Part shown: positions 42,417 to 52,079 of the stretch, in pieces | Numbering within the stretch: the first letter of the stretch is position 1 | How the letters are laid out: each line of letters starts with the position of its first letter | Origin: Gammaproteobacteria bacterium | Lineage (GTDB): Bacteria; Pseudomonadota; Gammaproteobacteria; Pseudomonadales; Azotimanducaceae | NCBI GenBank assembly: GCA_021773565.1 | Contig: JAJFJZ010000001.1 | Span: 88,239 to 152,238 of the forward strand | Direction of reading: 5' to 3' | DNA: 64,000 bases | Notes under the pieces: generated by a model | Told to the model about the DNA's origin: nothing | Databases searched by the model: none | Seen by the model: the letters and a program-made list of their open reading frames with translations, nothing else | Translations under genes and position numbers: made by a program

Positions 42417-43883
42417 TTATAATTTTTTAGCGCACTTTAACGATTCAAAATCTGGTATTGGGCGAACCAAAGCATGTTCCCTGGCAAAAGCCTTCTCCAG
42501 CGCATGCGCAGCACTCAACAACCTGTGGTCTCGATACATCGGTGCTATAACCTGTATACCAAAAGGTAATCCTGATTCGTCCCGACCACACGGTAGCGCC
42601 AAAACCGGAAGTCCCAACACCGTAATCGAGGAAGTTAATGCCAACCAGGCCATGTAATTTTCCACCGCCTTACCATCGATCTCAGCCGGATACATGGTAG
42701 ACCATGGAAACGGAGAAACACTTACACCCGGACAAATTACCAGATCATAGTTCTCATACAGGCCGATAAACTTTCTATACAGTTCCATTTGCACACACCT
42801 GGCTTGCGCGATTTCGGACATTGGCGTGTTGAGTGCAGATTCATAGGTTGCCCTTATGTTGGGGTTAAAGGCCTCGTCCCACTGTTCAGCATCTTTATAA
42901 TACTGACTAACAAAAATATCCTGTCGCAAATGCCAATCTACGTCCGCCGCCGTACGCAGGTCAATATCAACCCAGTCACAGCAGCCAACAAAACCGCTGA
43001 TTAGTTGTACCCGCTCGCGGAATGTGCGACGAATAGATTCTGAAACCAGCACTCCGCCCAGATCTTCCGTAACCGCAATACGCAATGCGCCTACGTCCAC
43101 CGCATCCAGTTCAAGGAATTTGCCGGAATCCATTGGAAAGGTCATCGGATCGAGGCGGGATCGCTGATCGCGCCGGCACATCACTGCCAACAATAACGCG
43201 GCATCCTGTACAGACCGGGCTATGGGACCTTGCACACTATAATAACTCTGTACCGTTCGACGTTGTTCGTTAGGCACTACGCCAGGCGTTGCCCGGTATC
43301 CCACAACACCCGAATAACACGCCGGTATGCGCAGGCTGCCGCCGTGATCCGAGCCAGTTGCCAGGGGCACCATGTGCGTCGTCACCGCTACACCAGAACC
43401 ACCGGAAGAACCCCCACACGATAAATTTGGGTTAAAGGCATTGCCCGTGGCACCAAACAAGGGGTTAATGGTATTCGCGCCAATACTCATTTCAGGCACA
43501 TTGGTTTTACCCAGCACAATTCCACCTGCCGAGCGCACCCTGGCTACTACAGCCGCGTCCTGCTCAGGCACAAATTCGGCATATCCGGGACTTCCATAAG
43601 TGGTGCGCACACCCTCGGTATCCTGTATATCCTTAATGGCTATGGGCAAACCATGCAAGAGTCCGGGATCCTCCTTATGCAGTGTCTGTTTTTCTACCCG
43701 CCTTGCTTCCAGGCGAGCACGCTCGAAAGCTGTGGTTACAATCGCATTCACGGCGGGGTTAACCAACTCAATTTGGCGTATGCATGCCTCCACAAGCTCA
43801 ACAGGGCTAATTTCACCATCAATTATTAGCTGTCGTGCCTCCACAGCACCAAGCTCAACCAACTGCTTACCGGATAAAGTCAT
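42417..43883 (-). CDS. Amidase signature family hydrolase
   Basis: 488 residues. The Ser-cisSer-Lys triad is visible: Lys84 in GLPIAIKDIQDTEG, Ser160 in SCGGSSGGSGVAV and nucleophile Ser183 in GSDHGGSLRIPA. Family members cleave amides or act as glutaminyl-tRNA amidotransferase subunit A; the length, the ERARLEARRVEKQ region and absence of gatB/gatC nearby argue for a stand-alone amidase. No signal peptide. 25 bases upstream of gltS on the same strand, so an amide-derived amino acid could be handled together; that is speculation. Confidence 0.92.
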   Translation of the reverse strand: MTLSGKQLVELGAVEARQLIIDGEISPVELVEACIRQIELVNPAVNAIVTTAFERARLEARRVEKQTLHKEDPGLLHGLPIAIKDIQDTEGVRTTYGSPGYAEFVPEQDAAVVARVRSAGGIVLGKTNVPEMSIGANTINPLFGATGNAFNPNLSCGGSSGGSGVAVTTHMVPLATGSDHGGSLRIPACYSGVVGYRATPGVVPNEQRRTVQSYYSVQGPIARSVQDAALLLAVMCRRDQRSRLDPMTFPMDSGKFLELDAVDVGALRIAVTEDLGGVLVSESIRRTFRERVQLISGFVGCCDWVDIDLRTAADVDWHLRQDIFVSQYYKDAEQWDEAFNPNIRATYESALNTPMSEIAQARCVQMELYRKFIGLYENYDLVICPGVSVSPFPWSTMYPAEIDGKAVENYMAWLALTSSITVLGLPVLALPCGRDESGLPFGIQVIAPMYRDHRLLSAAHALEKAFAREHALVRPIPDFESLKCAKKL

Positions 43884-43961
43884 ATTTCTACCATAGCTTA
43901 ATTATCTAGCATCGGTGAGATAGACTTGCTGGCCTGCGAAAATTAATCAAGGCTTCTCCGG

Positions 43962-44753
43962 ATGAAAAAAATCGTCATAACCGGTGGCACCAGCGGAATT
44001 GGCGCTGCAACTGTTGCTCGACTGTTACTAAACAATTGCCAAATTCATGTTCTGGATACAAAGATGCCAGCCGTGGAACCCGCAGGGATACATTTCATCC
44101 ACACGGATCTTGCCCTTCCTGAATCGATAAGCAAGGCCATTGAACAACTACCAGACAGGATAGATGCGCTAATAAATGTTGCGGGAATTTCAGGATCGCA
44201 TCCATTAAACCAGGTTATATCGGTCAACTTTTTGGGCTTGAGATGCCTGACAGAAAACCTGCTGGAAAGGCTCACGGGCGGATGCGTAGTAAACGTGGCA
44301 AGTTCCGCAGGCAGAGACTGGCAGGACTGCAAGGCGCTGGTTCGCGGCCTGCTCGCCACGCGCGACTTTGCATCCGGGCTTGAATGGATTAAGCAAAATG
44401 CTCCGCTGATCAAGGACAACCCGTATAAATTTTCAAAGCAGTGCGCGGCGGCTTATACCTATCGGGCAGCCGGTCTGGGCATGCCCCACTCGGTGCGTGT
44501 CAATTGCGTTAACCCGGGTGTTGTGGGTACCGGGCTTACGCAGGATTTTAGAAACATGATCGGCAACAATCTGTATGACTCCATAATCCGGAATATCGGC
44601 AGGGAAGGTACTCCGGAAGATGTCGCACCGATAATTGAATTTTTGAGCATTGGTGAATCATCATGGTTAAACGGGGTCGAAATAACAGTTGATGGAGGTT
44701 ACATCGCCGGTATCATCGATGGGTGGATAACGCCGCCCGCTAATCCAGAATGA
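43962..44753 (+). CDS. Short-chain dehydrogenase, 3-alpha-hydroxysteroid dehydrogenase/carbonyl reductase-like
   Basis: 263-residue Rossmann oxidoreductase: TGGTSGIGAATVARLL (NAD(P) loop), ALINVAGISGSHPLNQ (NAG-type motif), NVASSAGRDWQD (catalytic Ser) and NPYKFSKQCAAAYT (Tyr-x3-Lys). Between Ser and Tyr lies a ~30-residue insertion (ALVRGLLATRDFASGLEWIK), as in Comamonas 3-alpha-HSD/carbonyl reductase and coniferyl-alcohol dehydrogenase. The steroid substrate is not established. Divergent from the amidase gene. Confidence 0.87.
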   Translation: MKKIVITGGTSGIGAATVARLLLNNCQIHVLDTKMPAVEPAGIHFIHTDLALPESISKAIEQLPDRIDALINVAGISGSHPLNQVISVNFLGLRCLTENLLERLTGGCVVNVASSAGRDWQDCKALVRGLLATRDFASGLEWIKQNAPLIKDNPYKFSKQCAAAYTYRAAGLGMPHSVRVNCVNPGVVGTGLTQDFRNMIGNNLYDSIIRNIGREGTPEDVAPIIEFLSIGESSWLNGVEITVDGGYIAGIIDGWITPPANPE

Positions 44754-44842
44754 ATATTCAATGGTGGGCAAAAGTAAAATACTTACGTTATGCTAGACCT
44801 TTGTTAAACTTTTAAATCACCCGCAATTATCCGGAGAGTACA

Positions 44843-45613
44843 ATGACCAAAAAAGCATACCTTGTTGCTTTTACACTTCTGGGATTGAGCACAATTATGA
44901 GCTCTACCCTCACCGCAGCCGATTATGACGCAACAAAAGCAAAGCTCGAAGCCGCCATGAGTTCCGACATTCGCACTGAAGCTGATACAGCGCGCGACGG
45001 CAACCGCCTACCCGTTGAAACACTGGAATTTTTCGGATTTCGCGATGATATGAAAGTAGTTGAATTGGTACCCGGTGGCGGGTGGTACACCAAGCTACTG
45101 GCCCCTGTACTCGCTGAAAAGGGCGAATTCTATGTTGCCTATGGTGCTGGACGAGCAGCTAAAGCACTGGAAGGCAAAGCCGGTTTCGAAAAACTGAAAG
45201 TTACCGCAGAAGAAGCAAGTTTCAGCAGACCTGATGGCCAGCGATTTTTCTCAGTAAGTAATACCGATCTTGGCGTAAAGAACGCAGATATCATTTTCAC
45301 TTTTCGTAATTACCACAACTTCACAGATGAAACTCGTGCGGCCATAAACGATGCGGCCTTCAAAGCACTCAAAAAGGGCGGAACCTATGCACTGGTGGAT
45401 CACACCAGACGACATATGCAAAAACTTGATAACGAAAATGGTCGTCGATTTGACCCGGTGCTGGCAATTAAGGAAATAGAAGCATCCGGATTCGAGTTTG
45501 TTGACTATTCAGACCTGCACTATCGGGCAGACGATGAACTTCAATATGAAGTAGGCCGTAAAACGGTAACCGGCAACACGGACCGTTGGACTCTGAAGTT
45601 TCGCAAACCCTAA
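44843..45613 (+). CDS. Secreted protein with class I methyltransferase fold
   Basis: 256 residues, ATG with CCGGAGAG. An unmistakable signal peptide (KAYLVAFTLLGLSTIMSSTL, cleavage near TAADY) precedes a SAM-methyltransferase-like domain: FFGFRDDMKVVELVPGGGWY (motif I), FYVAYGAGRAAK, ADIIFTFRNYHNF and KALKKGGTYALVDHTRR. The family of exported, methyltransferase-like proteins is widespread but uncharacterised; since SAM is cytoplasmic, it may have another role or ligand. It has its own terminator and no obvious operon partner. Confidence 0.85.
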   Translation: MTKKAYLVAFTLLGLSTIMSSTLTAADYDATKAKLEAAMSSDIRTEADTARDGNRLPVETLEFFGFRDDMKVVELVPGGGWYTKLLAPVLAEKGEFYVAYGAGRAAKALEGKAGFEKLKVTAEEASFSRPDGQRFFSVSNTDLGVKNADIIFTFRNYHNFTDETRAAINDAAFKALKKGGTYALVDHTRRHMQKLDNENGRRFDPVLAIKEIEASGFEFVDYSDLHYRADDELQYEVGRKTVTGNTDRWTLKFRKP

Positions 45614-45643
45614 ATAACTAATCCTGCTACAAGCAATAAACAT

Positions 45644-45674
45644 GGGGTCATCTGTTACCAGATGGCCCTTTTTA
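45644..45674 (+). terminator. Rho-independent terminator of the secreted methyltransferase-like gene
   Basis: GGGTCATCTG, loop TTAC, CAGATGGCCC (one G-U pair), then TTTTT, starting about 30 bases after the stop. Confidence 0.85.
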
Positions 45675-45810
45675 TTATCCGGATATCGAATTGATACAGC
45701 CAGGCTGCGAAACATCCAGATCCGTATAATTCGGATGGATTTTCATTGTAAATCTGGCAGATGGAACTATTCTGATACAAAAGCTCAGCAACCGCCAAGG
45801 TGGTAACTAT

Positions 45811-46647
45811 ATGAATTATGAATGTTTTAAAGTCAGCATTGAAAATCAGGTTGCGCATATCGTGCTAAATCGCCCCGAAAAACGAAATGCGATGAACCAC
45901 GCCTTCTGGGATGAATTGCCTGAAATAGTCAAGGATATCGACGATAACTCCAGAGCACGGGTTATCGTTATTTCGTCAACCGGGCCACACTTCACATCCG
46001 GTCTGGATATTGGCGCTTTCATGGGCGGTGGTGGACAGAACAGCAATGATATTACCCACGGTGCATATTTCTATTCCCAGGTTCACAAGATGCAGAACAC
46101 ATTTAGCTGCCTGGATAATTGTCGAATTCCTGTGTTATGTGCCATACAGGGTGGCTGCATCGGCGGTGGTGTGGATTTAAGTACCGCCTGTGATATGCGC
46201 TACACGACAGCAGATGCTTTTTTTACGATATTCGAAATTAATATTGGCATGACAGCAGATGTAGGTACTTTTCCGCGGCTGGTAAAATTAATTCCCGAAG
46301 GGGTCGTGAAGGAGCTGGCTTACACTGGGCGGCGAATGGCTGCAGATGAAGCCAGGGATGTGGGTCTGGTCAACGCTGTGTATCCAGACCAGGAAAGTCT
46401 TCTTGCCGGAGTAATGGAAATAGCGGCTGAGATTGCCAGCAAAGCCCCCATGGCGATTTATGGAAGCAAGAAAATTATTAACTATTCCCGCGATCACTCA
46501 ACCGCAGATGGACTGGACTATATTGCCATCTGGAATGCCAGCATGTTACAGCCCAAAGAGATGCGCGAAGCCATGACAGCCGCCGCTGAAAAACGCAGCG
46601 GAACATTTGCTGACCTGCCACCACGTCGCAGTACACTAAAACTGTAA
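45811..46647 (+). CDS. Crotonase family protein, dienoyl-CoA isomerase-like
   Basis: 278 residues, ATG with AAGGTGG upstream. Crotonase motifs: VLNRPEKRNAMNHAFWDEL, oxyanion-hole region FTSGLDIGAFMG, GGCIGGGVDLSTACDMRY and FFTIFEINIGMTADVGTFPR. Glu (FEINIG) and Asp (TADVG) are where delta3,5-delta2,4-dienoyl-CoA isomerase (ECH1) has its catalytic acids, so double-bond shuffling of polyunsaturated acyl-CoA is the best guess. Lacks the C-terminal peroxisomal signal, as expected. Convergent with the GPH transporter. Confidence 0.88.
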   Translation: MNYECFKVSIENQVAHIVLNRPEKRNAMNHAFWDELPEIVKDIDDNSRARVIVISSTGPHFTSGLDIGAFMGGGGQNSNDITHGAYFYSQVHKMQNTFSCLDNCRIPVLCAIQGGCIGGGVDLSTACDMRYTTADAFFTIFEINIGMTADVGTFPRLVKLIPEGVVKELAYTGRRMAADEARDVGLVNAVYPDQESLLAGVMEIAAEIASKAPMAIYGSKKIINYSRDHSTADGLDYIAIWNASMLQPKEMREAMTAAAEKRSGTFADLPPRRSTLKL

Positions 46648-46652
46648 CTACC

Positions 46653-48122
46653 TTAATATTTACTGCGCGCAACAATTAGCGCCTCCTGAATATCAACGTG
46701 GCGTTTTTTATCAATTTGATATCGGCCGTAAAAATAAACAGCCCCCAGTACTGGCAGGGTTGCTATTACACCTTCAAATAATCCCAGTTCAATTAATATG
46801 CTTCGCTCCACTTCGCCAACTACCGCACCAGGAGGAAAGCCTACTACATCAATCGCAATACCCGCCAACAAGTGGCCAAGTGCGTTAGCCAGTTTTGCAA
46901 AAAATGTACGCACTGCATAGAACACGCCTTCCTGCCGTTTACCACTAAGCAATTCCTGCTCATCTACTACATCTCCTATAGCGGAATAAACCGATGTTGT
47001 CAGAATCGCCAGGCCGCCGTAATAGGCAAAGGCACTCATTCCATACATAACAAAAATAAAAGTAGCACCGTTGGGCGGCAAAAAGTCCAGCGTCCTCAAA
47101 ATGACGGGCAATGCAGCCGCCAATGCTGAAATCGCCACGACAATACGCATCGTGCCGCCCTTTTCAAAATATTTGTTCATGGGTGCAACCAGAACTACCG
47201 CGATAAAATATGCCGCAATAGTAAACAGTGGCATCCAGCGCAATTGATCAGGCCGAAGCTCCCAGTAATACAAGCCCATGTTGGCACTCAGTGTTTCCCT
47301 TACCCCTATCATGGAGGACAGGCACAACAAACCATAGAACAACATCATGTAGTTTCGATTCTGAAACACCACACTGGCTTCCTTGAAAAAATCACTGGCG
47401 GTTATTTTAGGTAGATTGTCCGGAGCCTCCATGAGCAATGGAATCTGTTCGCGGGTAAGGAAGGCTGTCAGAAAAACTATGACCGCTCCAAAGATGGCTA
47501 CACAAGCTGCAAAATAGCTGGTATCTAGTCCGGACTGAGGCCCCGAAGTAAAAAAGTAGCTGTAAAAAAGGAACGAAAGAGACGCGCCACCAGAAAAAGA
47601 AAACAGCGCGTTATATCGGAAAATGCGGGTACGCTCCAGATAGTCATCACTCAATTCAGAACCAAGTGCCAGGTGAGGTAGGTGATAGCAGGTCAGAAAA
47701 AATTTCAACAGCGCAGCAAACACAAAAAGCCACAAACCCAGAGCCCACTGAACCGGCGACGCCTCATATCCAAAAAGTGACCAAACTTCATCACTGGATG
47801 CCAACAATATTTCGGGTGGCGAGTAAATGCAGAAAATACATGCTCCCAGGGGAACAGAAGCAAAGTAAATAAAGGAATGTCTACGGCCCCATCGAGAGCG
47901 CCAGCGATCACTCAGGTAACCAACAAGAGGATCCGATACCGCATCAAGCAAAATGGAAAGAAATACCGCTAGCCCAACGAGCGTACCAGGCATATTAAAA
48001 ATGATGGTATATATTACAAAATTGAAACCATTGAATGCCCAGACAATCGCCCCTTCGGCTGATCCGCCCATTGCATAACGCAATTTCAGAGATGTACTTA
48101 CTGACGAACGCGGTTCACGCAT
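46653..48122 (-). CDS. MFS transporter of the GPH (glycoside-pentoside-hexuronide) family
   Basis: 489 residues, about twelve helices. LKLRYAMGGSAEGAIVWAF at the N-terminus, the MFS motif A region DAVSDPLVGYLSDRWRSRWG and GRRHSFIYFASVPLGACIF are typical of the GPH/MelB-type cation symporters. Such carriers move sugars, but many environmental members are next to degradative enzymes and have other substrates. The divergent gene encodes a Rieske oxygenase, so import of its substrate is possible. Confidence 0.88.
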   Translation of the reverse strand: MREPRSSVSTSLKLRYAMGGSAEGAIVWAFNGFNFVIYTIIFNMPGTLVGLAVFLSILLDAVSDPLVGYLSDRWRSRWGRRHSFIYFASVPLGACIFCIYSPPEILLASSDEVWSLFGYEASPVQWALGLWLFVFAALLKFFLTCYHLPHLALGSELSDDYLERTRIFRYNALFSFSGGASLSFLFYSYFFTSGPQSGLDTSYFAACVAIFGAVIVFLTAFLTREQIPLLMEAPDNLPKITASDFFKEASVVFQNRNYMMLFYGLLCLSSMIGVRETLSANMGLYYWELRPDQLRWMPLFTIAAYFIAVVLVAPMNKYFEKGGTMRIVVAISALAAALPVILRTLDFLPPNGATFIFVMYGMSAFAYYGGLAILTTSVYSAIGDVVDEQELLSGKRQEGVFYAVRTFFAKLANALGHLLAGIAIDVVGFPPGAVVGEVERSILIELGLFEGVIATLPVLGAVYFYGRYQIDKKRHVDIQEALIVARSKY

Positions 48123-48267
48123 ACGGAGCTTGCCTCAAAAAATTGTAGTGCTCCAAACGTTAACAGACGCCGACAGAATTTCGCAGGTTTTATTGTGTTC
48201 TTAAATCGGTGAGCATCGTAAACTGGGCTTGTTCATCAGCAGCATTAGCACCAGGGGATTAACCAAA

Positions 48268-49479
48268 GTGGATCAATCTGCCATAAACAAATTAATTGCA
48301 GCGCATAAACCCGGACACGCGCTGGACCGCCCTTTTTACACCAGTGAAAGTATTTACCAGAGAGACATTGAGCGTATTTATATGCGTAGCTGGTTGTATG
48401 CCGGACACATAAGTGAAATTCCCGCCCAGGGAGACTATTTGCTTTTTGAATTTGCCAAAGAGTCAGTCATCATCGTGCACAGTGATACCGGCGAAATCAG
48501 CGCATTACTCAACGTATGCCGTCATCGCGGCTCACGTGTATGTTTGGCGAACGAGGGTAAAACCGCAAAATTTACCTGTCCGTATCACGGCTGGACTTAC
48601 GCACTAAATGGTGAGTTACGTGGCGCTGCCCACATGGATAGAGATTTCGATAAAAACGCCTATGGCTTGCGAAAGGTCCATATGCAAATACTGGCGGGGC
48701 TCATATTCGTTAATTTCTCCCAATCGCCAGCTAATTTCGATGCCGTTGCAGATGATCTATGCGAGGCATTAAAACCCTACAATCTGGAAGCTGCAAAAGT
48801 GGCACACCGACAGTCCTACCACATCGAAGGTAACTGGAAACTGGCCATCGAAAATTATACCGAATGTTATCATTGTGCTCCGGCACATCCTGAGTATTCC
48901 CGTGGCCACGCGCTGGCACAAGGCAAAGCCAGCATGCAAGTGCAACTCGAAGAGCTTATGGAAAAATCTCAACATTGTGGATTAAGTAATAAAACTATCG
49001 ACAACAGTTTTCTCAGAACCAGGGATTTTGGAACAGATACCGCTTTTACACGTTATCCAATGATCCGGGGCCACGTTACGGGCAGTAAGGATGGCACCCC
49101 CATAGCTCCTCTGTTAGGAACCGTCACACAGTACGACGGCGGTTGTACGGATTTTCAGGTAGGGCCGGTTTCTTTTGCCTTAGCATATTGTGACCACATC
49201 GTGATCTACCGTTTCACACCCGTAGACGTAAGCAACAGCGTGTGCGATATCACCTGGTTATTGCGTGGGGATGCTACAGAAGGGGAAGACTATGACCGGG
49301 ATAAACTTGTATGGTTGTGGGACATTACTACCAAAGCAGACAAGGTCATAATCGAGAACAATCAATTGGGTATCAATTCGCGGTACTACACACCGGGACC
49401 CTATTCCTCAATGGAAGAATTCACAGCCCGTTTTATTGATTGGTACCTGCACTCGATTGTCCGAACCAGCGCCGACTAG
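48268..49479 (+). CDS. Rieske non-haem iron oxygenase, alpha subunit
   Basis: 403 residues from a GTG at 48268 (an in-frame TTG at 48229 is possible; neither has an ideal site). Rieske centre: LNVCRHRGSRVCLANEG and FTCPYHGWTYALNG (C-x-H, C-x2-H). Mononuclear iron site: AIENYTECYHCAPAHPEYS, with the two His, and a later Asp near VWLWDITTKADKV. The sequence is of the aromatic-ring-hydroxylating/betaine-type group. No ferredoxin, reductase or beta subunit is adjacent, so it must recruit a reductase encoded elsewhere. Divergent from the GPH transporter and convergent with a large regulator, overlapping it by four bases. Confidence 0.9.
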   Translation: MDQSAINKLIAAHKPGHALDRPFYTSESIYQRDIERIYMRSWLYAGHISEIPAQGDYLLFEFAKESVIIVHSDTGEISALLNVCRHRGSRVCLANEGKTAKFTCPYHGWTYALNGELRGAAHMDRDFDKNAYGLRKVHMQILAGLIFVNFSQSPANFDAVADDLCEALKPYNLEAAKVAHRQSYHIEGNWKLAIENYTECYHCAPAHPEYSRGHALAQGKASMQVQLEELMEKSQHCGLSNKTIDNSFLRTRDFGTDTAFTRYPMIRGHVTGSKDGTPIAPLLGTVTQYDGGCTDFQVGPVSFALAYCDHIVIYRFTPVDVSNSVCDITWLLRGDATEGEDYDRDKLVWLWDITTKADKVIIENNQLGINSRYYTPGPYSSMEEFTARFIDWYLHSIVRTSAD

Positions 49480-51911
49480 AGCCTTGCGACAGTTTCCCCG
49501 GACGGATCCCCTTTTTGTTCCAGGTCCCGTTGCAAAATTGTTCTGTGTTGTGCTGCCTGGGTTTTTATGAGCTGCAACAGGGCAATAAACCTGGGCGATT
49601 CACGTAGACCGGCAAAGGCGTGATTTTTTTCGATCAGAATTTGCCAGTTAGTTCTGAACCCTCCTTGCACAGCGATGCTCAGATTATCCAGTGCGGCCTT
49701 TGCATCGCCCTGTATAGCTGATTTTTCTGCAGAAGTGGCATAATCACTCAATCGCGGTCGATCACGTACCTCAAGCGCAGCCGTATGTCCGATAGATCCT
49801 AACATGTCCAAAACAGACCTGGATTCGGCATGTCGGCCCTGGGATTTATATATGTCGGCCATCATCATCAAAGTGTATACAGGTTGGCCTTTTTCATGCA
49901 TTCCATACGCGTCCTGCCATTTCCAGCGCGTAGTTCCGTCCAGCACACCGTGCAGTTCAGGGTTTTGTTCCAGCAGCAATTGTTCCGCTTCGTCAGCGCG
50001 ACCCTGCTCAAGCAGTTCACTGGACGCCATACGCATTAACATGCTTTTTGAACCGTGGGAATGATAATAGCCGTCATCGTTCAGCGTGCTTATCGCCAGA
50101 TCAAGCGATTTCTGTGCTTCGCCGCTGGTAAGTAGCATCAAGGACTGCGCTGCAACAACCAGTGCGCTCTTTGCACCACTCTCCAGCGCTTTCTGCAATG
50201 GCTGCTGCGCCATATCAGGTGCTTCTGCCCACAAATAGGCAAAGGCCAGAAAAGCTGCAAGTTCGTGGTCTTTCTCATCCAGACTGGTTGCCAGGTTATA
50301 GCTGATGGCACCTGAAGACAGATCGCCATACTGGGCGACCAGCTCACGGCCAATATGATAGGGAATATTCGGGTTGGAACTATTCGCATCGCGTGCAGCA
50401 CGAAAACCTGCCAACGCCAGTTCACTATTCCCCATTTGAACATTAAATTGGGCAAAACTCAGTAAGGCTACATCGTTTAGTGGATCTCCCTCCACCGCAT
50501 TGCGAAATAGACTTCTGGCAGCTTCCTTTTGGCCCTGCCTGGCCAATACCGATGCCAGTTGAACCTTGGCATCGGAATTACTGGGAGAAAGCTCGAGAGA
50601 TTTGCGTAATAACTTAACGCCCTGCTCATCTTCTCCATTCTTGCAATACAGGGTGCCAAGGTAGGCATAGGATTGAGCATCTATCGGGTCAAGTTCAATT
50701 GCATGTTCTGTTAACTGGCGAGCCGCCACATAGGCTTCCGGGTCGCGCCGCGCTCCGGTCATGTGCAGCGCTGCCTTCGTCATTGCCAACATACGAAAGG
50801 CCTTGGCAAATGTGGGGTCTGCTTCTGTAATCTCGGTAAACAGCTGCTCTGCCCGAGGCAGTGAAGCAAAACTGAAAGAACGGTATGCATCCAGGCCCTT
50901 AAGGTATTTCACGTACAGTTCAGGGTCTGTTTCCAGAATTTCGCTGGCTTCGCCCCCGTCAAGCCCCGATATTTCAATTTGCAGGGCAGATACAATTGCC
51001 CGGCTGATATCATCCTGAACCTTAAGAATGCTACTCAGTTTACGCTCGTAAACTTCGGACCAGACTAAAAAACCATCTATAGTGCTTATTAGCTGCGCCG
51101 ATATTCGAACGGTATCGCCCTCTGTACGAACACTCCCCTCAAGAATATGCGCTACATTAAGTGTTTTACCAATCTCAAGAATACTGGGGTCACTTCCCTT
51201 GAACGAAAAGGAAGACGTTCTTGCGGCCACCTTCAAATCTTTTACCCGTGACAGACTAAATAACAGTTCTTCTGCTATGCCATCCGAAAAGTAACCCTGA
51301 TCATTACCGGGACTAAGATCTACAAAAGGAAGTACTGCTATGGACTTGGCGTCCAGTGCAGCGGGAATTTCATCAATCGCAGCAACATTTTGCGATTCCT
51401 GGGATTGAATTATGCCAATTTCCGGTTCCGGCTCTACTCTGAAAAAATCTCCCATTACCAGCCCGGTGCCGACGATAACCAGAAAAACAAACGCAGAAAC
51501 TACAGCGCCCGAAGGAAAGCGATCCAATAGTGATATTTCGGGTTTATCCGCAGTTGCGCCTGTAATGGTGTCGTCAACTGCACTTACCGGCTTAACTTCG
51601 GTTATCAGACGGTATCCCCGCTTGGGGATGGTTTCTATATAGGTCGGGGATTTACTGTCATCACCCAGAGTTTTGCGTAGTTGGCTGAGCGAAAAGTAAA
51701 CAGAGTCGTTAGTAACAAAAACACCCTGCCACACCTGCTCTATCAAGTCATCTGCGGTGACAACTACATTTGCATGACTACAGAAATATAGCAGCATGTC
51801 CATTTCACGTGGACGCAAGGACCGTGACTCTTCTGAATTGCTGATTCTACCGATGTCTGGCTCAACCAACCATTCACCAAGCTTGAATTTCGCTGCCAAG
51901 GATTCCGACAT
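49476..51911 (-). CDS. CadC-like winged-helix membrane regulator with TPR sensor
   Basis: 811 residues. N-terminal OmpR/PhoB-type winged helix without a receiver domain (FKLGEWLVEPDIGRISNSEE, VWQGVFVTNDSVYFSLSQLR, TYIETIPKRGYRLITEV), one transmembrane helix about residue 135 (VVSAFVFLVIVGTGLVMGDF), then a periplasmic domain starting SIAVLPFVDLSPGNDQGYFS with DGIAEELLFSLSRVKDLKVA and ILEGSVRTEGDTVRISAQLI, followed by TPR repeats (PIDAQSYAYLGTLYCKNGED, SDAKVQLASVLARQGQKEAA). The layout parallels CadC/ToxR, in which the periplasmic part senses and the cytoplasmic part binds DNA. Target and signal unknown. Ends inside the convergent Rieske gene by four bases. Confidence 0.9.
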   Translation of the reverse strand: MSESLAAKFKLGEWLVEPDIGRISNSEESRSLRPREMDMLLYFCSHANVVVTADDLIEQVWQGVFVTNDSVYFSLSQLRKTLGDDSKSPTYIETIPKRGYRLITEVKPVSAVDDTITGATADKPEISLLDRFPSGAVVSAFVFLVIVGTGLVMGDFFRVEPEPEIGIIQSQESQNVAAIDEIPAALDAKSIAVLPFVDLSPGNDQGYFSDGIAEELLFSLSRVKDLKVAARTSSFSFKGSDPSILEIGKTLNVAHILEGSVRTEGDTVRISAQLISTIDGFLVWSEVYERKLSSILKVQDDISRAIVSALQIEISGLDGGEASEILETDPELYVKYLKGLDAYRSFSFASLPRAEQLFTEITEADPTFAKAFRMLAMTKAALHMTGARRDPEAYVAARQLTEHAIELDPIDAQSYAYLGTLYCKNGEDEQGVKLLRKSLELSPSNSDAKVQLASVLARQGQKEAARSLFRNAVEGDPLNDVALLSFAQFNVQMGNSELALAGFRAARDANSSNPNIPYHIGRELVAQYGDLSSGAISYNLATSLDEKDHELAAFLAFAYLWAEAPDMAQQPLQKALESGAKSALVVAAQSLMLLTSGEAQKSLDLAISTLNDDGYYHSHGSKSMLMRMASSELLEQGRADEAEQLLLEQNPELHGVLDGTTRWKWQDAYGMHEKGQPVYTLMMMADIYKSQGRHAESRSVLDMLGSIGHTAALEVRDRPRLSDYATSAEKSAIQGDAKAALDNLSIAVQGGFRTNWQILIEKNHAFAGLRESPRFIALLQLIKTQAAQHRTILQRDLEQKGDPSGETVARL

Positions 51912-52079
51912 TTTCTACCATTCCCGTCTGGTATTAAAATGTATTGTGCCGATTTTTACCCATCATTAAAAATTACACATCTACAGGATACAGACAATTC
52001 CACAGTCCAGTTAGTTCAATTGAAAGGAAATTAAAAGGCTATGTCTGACACCTGGCGACAGTCTGGCAAAGATGAGGAA

